Of a stretch of 8,141 bases of DNA, positions 5,052 through 8,141 are shown in pieces. Positions within the stretch are counted from its first letter, which is position 1, and each line of letters starts with the position of its first letter. A model generated the notes under the pieces. The model had not been told where the DNA came from, did not search any database, and was given only the letters and a program-made list of their open reading frames with translations. Made by a program: the position numbers and the translations under genes. The DNA is from Anaerolineales bacterium (GTDB taxonomy: Bacteria; Chloroflexota; Anaerolineae; Anaerolineales; UBA11858). Location of the stretch: NCBI GenBank assembly GCA_015485245.1, contig WFTY01000194.1, forward strand, positions 1 to 8,141, written 5' to 3'.

Positions 5052-7174
5052 ACTCCGCCAAGCGCAACACTCGTTGGCTGCTGATCGTGACGTTATTGCT
5101 CCTGCTCCTCCCCACCGCGGGGAGGGCGTTGTGGTTCTATCGCGGGAATTATCAACCCCCGGAGATCGCCAGTATTGACGAGTTCCAAATCAGCCTTCCA
5201 GCCACCACGCCTAACCTCTTCAACGATCAACCCCGCCCTGCCGCCTTCCGCAGCCGGGTGGTGATTGACCTCGCCCACGGCAACAACCTCCACATCGACG
5301 ACCTCACCCCCCTGCGCGACCGTCTGACGGCGCGCGGCGCAAAGGTCATCAACGCCGAAAACAGCGCCGATCTCATCGACGCCTTGCGGGGCGCAACTGC
5401 GCTGGTCGTCATGGCCCCCACAGAAACCTTCTCCCCATCCGAGTTACAAGCGGTGCAAGCGTTCGTTCAGGACGGCGGCCGCCTGTTAATCGCCGCCGAC
5501 CCCACCCGCCCCGCCTCAACACCGGACAAGACCGGCATCAACGATCTCTACGATATCTTCTTCCCCCTCAGCGCGGTGCCCGCCGTCAACAGCCTGGCGA
5601 ACGCCTTCGGCATCCTCTATTTTGACGATTACCTCTACAACCTGGAAGAAAACGCCGGGAATTACCGCAACGTGCGTTTCAACACCCTGGAGGAACACCC
5701 GCTCCTCGAAGGCGTAGAAAACCTGGTTTTCTTCGCCTCGCACTCCCTCCAAAGCAATGGCACCTCGCTCATCACCGGCGATGAAAACACGCTTTCGCCC
5801 CGCAGAATGGGAGAAACCGACCTCAGCGCCGCCGTGATCACCAGCGAAAACCGGGTGCTGGCGCTGGGAGATTTTACCTTTCTGACCCCCTCCTATCACA
5901 CCATCGCCGACAACGACCGTTTCCTCAGCAACATTGCCGATTGGCTGGGAGAGGATAGCCGCGCCTGGGATTTGTGGGATTTCCCCTACCTGTACACCCA
6001 ACCAATAGACCTGATCCAGATTTCCGCAGACCCGCTGGCCCCGCGGCTGATCGCCGATTTTGGGGCGCTTCAAACCGAATTTGCCTCCGCAGACCTCACC
6101 CTGACCCTGAGCGCATCCCCCGCTGAAGGGCATGATTCGCTCATTGTGGGCACTTACCAGGATAGCAAACAAGTCGCCGATCTGCTCAAAGCGGCAGGCG
6201 TCACGATTACCCTGCCGCAGGAAAACACCGCCACGCCCGAAGCCGACAGCACCCCATCCGAGGTAAACGACGGCGCCACAAGCAGCATCACCATTGCAGG
6301 CATGGGCACGGTGGGCATGGAAGGAATTGCGCTCTACGTACTTGATCGCCGCAGCGAGGCCACCAGCCTGCTCGTACTGGCCGAGGACGGCGAAGCCCTC
6401 GTCGATGCCCTTGTGCGCCTCCTGCAGGGCGAGGTCAACAGCTGCCTGAAAGCGGAGGGGCTGATGCTGTGCTCCAACGGCAAAGGCTCCAGAGGGCTGG
6501 GCCTCGGCGACAGTGACAAGGGCAAAAGCCAGGCTCGTGACGGCGAGGTGAACATCCTCATCATCGCCAACGACGACGGCGCCAGGGGAAAACGCACTTC
6601 TGCCAACGAATTCGAAGCCGCCCTGAAAAGCGAATACGCTGTCACCGTCTGGTCGCTGGATAGAGACGGCGTTCCCAACGAAGAAGACCTCAGCGGCTAC
6701 GATGTTTATATCGTCTCTACCGGCGATTACGAATCCGAAGCCACAGACAATGACATCCTGAACCTGCTGGATGAGACCGCCGGGTTGCTGCTCTTTGGGG
6801 CGCAGCCGTTTTACACCTTTGATAGCGGCACTTTCGCCCCCGTCAACGATATCGAAGTAAAAGACGACACCCATCCCCTGACCGACGGATTCCGGGAGGG
6901 CGAGGTGTTCTCGCTGACCGCTTCAGAAAGCAAAGTTCCCGCGCTGGTCATCGACGTGGAAGAGTGGTTCAACAATCATGGCACCGCCCAAAGCACGGTG
7001 GTGCTGATGCGCGGGCCAGAGAGCGAAGAGCCCGAAGCCGCCTCGCTGATCGCCCTGGAAGACTCTGAGACCAACCAACGCATCGTCCTGGGGTTCTTCG
7101 CCTTCTACCGCCTGCCCACCGACGTGCAGGAAACCCTCGCCCTGAACGCCGTGGCCTGGCTGTTGGAACAATAA
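5048..7174 (+). CDS. Membrane-anchored DUF4350-like protein with two glutamine-amidotransferase-like domains
   Basis: A 708-residue protein from GTG. A basic end and one hydrophobic segment (about 10-27) suggest a signal anchor with the rest outside the membrane. Residues 66-300 resemble DUF4350: RVVIDLAHGNN (70-80), an alternating helix/strand pattern, then VVMAPTETFSPSEL and VQDGGRLLIAADPTR (139-154), closing with ALGDFTFLTPS and NDRFLSNIADWL. This fold is related to class I glutamine amidotransferases, but I see no Cys-His-Glu catalytic set. A middle part (about 315-465) is followed by a Cys-containing strip (Cys466, Cys475) and a charged glycine-rich linker (478-500). Residues 501-708 form a second domain of similar plan, ending RIVLGFFAFYRL and LALNAVAWLL like the end of the first, so an old duplication is likely. 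Such domains also occur near GldG-type transport components; here the partner is SppA. Function unknown; an accessory or sensor for the protease is inference. Confidence 0.8.
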   Translation: MNSAKRNTRWLLIVTLLLLLLPTAGRALWFYRGNYQPPEIASIDEFQISLPATTPNLFNDQPRPAAFRSRVVIDLAHGNNLHIDDLTPLRDRLTARGAKVINAENSADLIDALRGATALVVMAPTETFSPSELQAVQAFVQDGGRLLIAADPTRPASTPDKTGINDLYDIFFPLSAVPAVNSLANAFGILYFDDYLYNLEENAGNYRNVRFNTLEEHPLLEGVENLVFFASHSLQSNGTSLITGDENTLSPRRMGETDLSAAVITSENRVLALGDFTFLTPSYHTIADNDRFLSNIADWLGEDSRAWDLWDFPYLYTQPIDLIQISADPLAPRLIADFGALQTEFASADLTLTLSASPAEGHDSLIVGTYQDSKQVADLLKAAGVTITLPQENTATPEADSTPSEVNDGATSSITIAGMGTVGMEGIALYVLDRRSEATSLLVLAEDGEALVDALVRLLQGEVNSCLKAEGLMLCSNGKGSRGLGLGDSDKGKSQARDGEVNILIIANDDGARGKRTSANEFEAALKSEYAVTVWSLDRDGVPNEEDLSGYDVYIVSTGDYESEATDNDILNLLDETAGLLLFGAQPFYTFDSGTFAPVNDIEVKDDTHPLTDGFREGEVFSLTASESKVPALVIDVEEWFNNHGTAQSTVVLMRGPESEEPEAASLIALEDSETNQRIVLGFFAFYRLPTDVQETLALNAVAWLLEQ

Positions 7175-7193
7175 CCACAGAGAGGCGCTGTGC

Positions 7194-7199
7194 TAAAAT
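7194..7199 (+). promoter_or_regulatory. -10 box TAAAAT of a probably leaderless carboxyltransferase transcript
   Basis: TAAAAT ends exactly 6 bases before ATG 7206, the same geometry as at the M48 gene. No ribosome binding site lies at normal spacing; the nearest purine run (7178-7184) ends more than 20 bases upstream. An in-frame TAA at 7194-7196 excludes any start further upstream. There is no clear -35, and the preceding gene ends only 31 bases before the ATG, so read-through is also possible. Confidence 0.55.
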
Positions 7200-7205
7200 G
7201 TCATC

Positions 7206-8141
7206 ATGGACGCCCTGCCCAGCAACGTACAAACCACCTCCCCTCAGTTTCAAGAAAACAGCGCCTATCATCGGCGGCTGGTTGCGGAATTGACCCAGCG
7301 CCTGGCGCGCGTCCGCCAGGGCGGCAGCGAAAAGGCCCGCAAGCTACACCGCTCGCGCGGCAAGCTGCTGGCGCGCGAACGCATCGACCGCCTGCTCGAC
7401 CCCGCATCGCCTTTCCTGGAGCTCTCTCCACTGGCCGCCTGGGAGCTGTATGACAACGCCGTCGCCGCTGCCGGCATCGTCACCGGCATCGGGCGCGTCT
7501 CCGGCCGCGAGGTGATGATCATCGCCAACGATGCCACCGTCAAAGGGGGCACCTACTTCCCTATGACGGTCAAAAAACACCTGCGCGCCCAGGCCATCGC
7601 CGAGGAGAACCACCTGCCCTGCATCTACCTGGTGGACTCCGGCGGGGCTTACCTGCCCATGCAAGACGAAGTCTTCCCCGACGCCGACGATTTCGGGCGC
7701 ATTTTTTACAACCAGGCGCGCATGAGCGCCAAAGGTATCCCGCAGATCGCCGCGGTGATGGGCTCGTGTACCGCAGGCGGCGCCTACGTCCCGGCGATGA
7801 GCGACGAAGCCATCATCGTCAAAGGGACAGGGACGATCTTCCTCGGCGGGCCGCCGCTGGTCAAAGCGGCCACCGGCGAAGATGTCAGCGCCGAAGAATT
7901 GGGCGGGGCCGATGTGCACACCCGCCTCTCCGGCGTGGCCGATCACTTCGCCGAAGACGATGACCACGCCATCGAAATGCTGCGCGACATCATCGCCAGC
8001 CTGAACGAACGCCCCCAACTTCATGTGGAAATCGCCCCTCCCGAAGATCCGCTCTACCCCCCGGAGGAAATTTACGGCGTGCTGCCGACCTCCTTCCGCG
8101 AAGCGTACGATGTGCGCGAGGTGATCGCCCGCCTGGTGGAC
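7206..8141 (+). CDS. Methylcrotonyl-CoA carboxylase-type carboxyltransferase (beta) subunit, N-terminal part
   Basis: The first 312 codons of a biotin-dependent acyl-CoA carboxyltransferase, open at the right edge; the family is usually about 530 residues. The N-terminal helix region carries the usual RSRGKLLARERID (49-61). VKGGTYFPMTVKKHLRAQ (112-129), YLVDSGGAYLPMQ (141-153), GSCTAGGAYVPAMSDE (186-201) and GGPPLVKAATGE (214-225) follow the order and wording of MCC beta subunits very closely; the glycine-rich segments form the acyl-CoA oxyanion holes. DVREVIARLVD at the end leads into the biotin-side half, which is missing here. The expected reaction moves carboxyl from carboxybiotin to 3-methylcrotonyl-CoA in leucine breakdown, in the cytoplasm, with a biotin carboxylase/carrier subunit probably encoded beyond the window. 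Geranyl-CoA or another branched acyl-CoA is the alternative. ATG 7206 is the only reasonable start, because a stop lies 12 bases before it. Confidence 0.93.
   Translation, partial: MDALPSNVQTTSPQFQENSAYHRRLVAELTQRLARVRQGGSEKARKLHRSRGKLLARERIDRLLDPASPFLELSPLAAWELYDNAVAAAGIVTGIGRVSGREVMIIANDATVKGGTYFPMTVKKHLRAQAIAEENHLPCIYLVDSGGAYLPMQDEVFPDADDFGRIFYNQARMSAKGIPQIAAVMGSCTAGGAYVPAMSDEAIIVKGTGTIFLGGPPLVKAATGEDVSAEELGGADVHTRLSGVADHFAEDDDHAIEMLRDIIASLNERPQLHVEIAPPEDPLYPPEEIYGVLPTSFREAYDVREVIARLVD

Noticed and set aside
5516..6874. 452-codon open frame on the minus strand over the DUF4350-like gene
   Set aside because: Long only because of codon bias on the coding strand; the coding strand has coupling to sppA and a recognisable fold pattern.
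7344..8024. 226-codon open frame on the minus strand at the right end
   Set aside because: It overlaps the highly conserved MCC-type carboxyltransferase and is a shadow of it.

Overview
The window looks like chromosomal DNA from a GC-rich bacterium, most likely a Chloroflexota member close to the Anaerolineae. This assignment is inferred from gene content and style: secreted GH39-type hydrolase, Ste24-like M48 protease, SppA next to a DUF4350-like protein, MCC-type carboxyltransferase, a tRNA without encoded CCA, and apparently leaderless genes. No marker gene proves it. I see no phage, transposase, CRISPR or resistance module.

Layout. The left end (about 1-1756) is read leftwards: a secreted GH39-like glycoside hydrolase, then, after 69 bases holding a long imperfect hairpin, a lipoprotein that leaves the window. 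About 290 bases follow, between divergent genes and rich in repeats: an 11-base-period direct repeat resembling a Pho box, a separated 10-base inverted repeat, and an 8-bp hairpin. Everything from 2047 on is read rightwards: an M48 (CAAX prenyl protease / Ste24-like) membrane protease, a secreted two-repeat protein of unknown function, a tRNA-Val(CAC) with its own strong promoter and a terminator, sppA overlapping a large membrane-anchored DUF4350-like protein by 4 bases, and the first 312 codons of a methylcrotonyl-CoA carboxylase-type carboxyltransferase that runs off the right end.

How they fit together. There is a loose cell-envelope theme: two membrane proteases (M48 and SppA), three exported or anchored proteins and a secreted hydrolase. 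The only tightly coupled pair is sppA and the DUF4350-like gene (GTGA overlap), which suggests that SppA and its partner work together on the outer face of the cytoplasmic membrane. Two genes (M48 and the carboxyltransferase) have a TATAAT-like box exactly 6 bases before ATG and no ribosome binding site, the hallmark of leaderless mRNAs, while the other genes carry good Shine-Dalgarno sites. The window is mostly ordinary chromosome. The best candidates for something little described are the SppA/DUF4350 pair, the two-repeat secreted protein, and the tandem palindromic repeat inside the lipoprotein gene.
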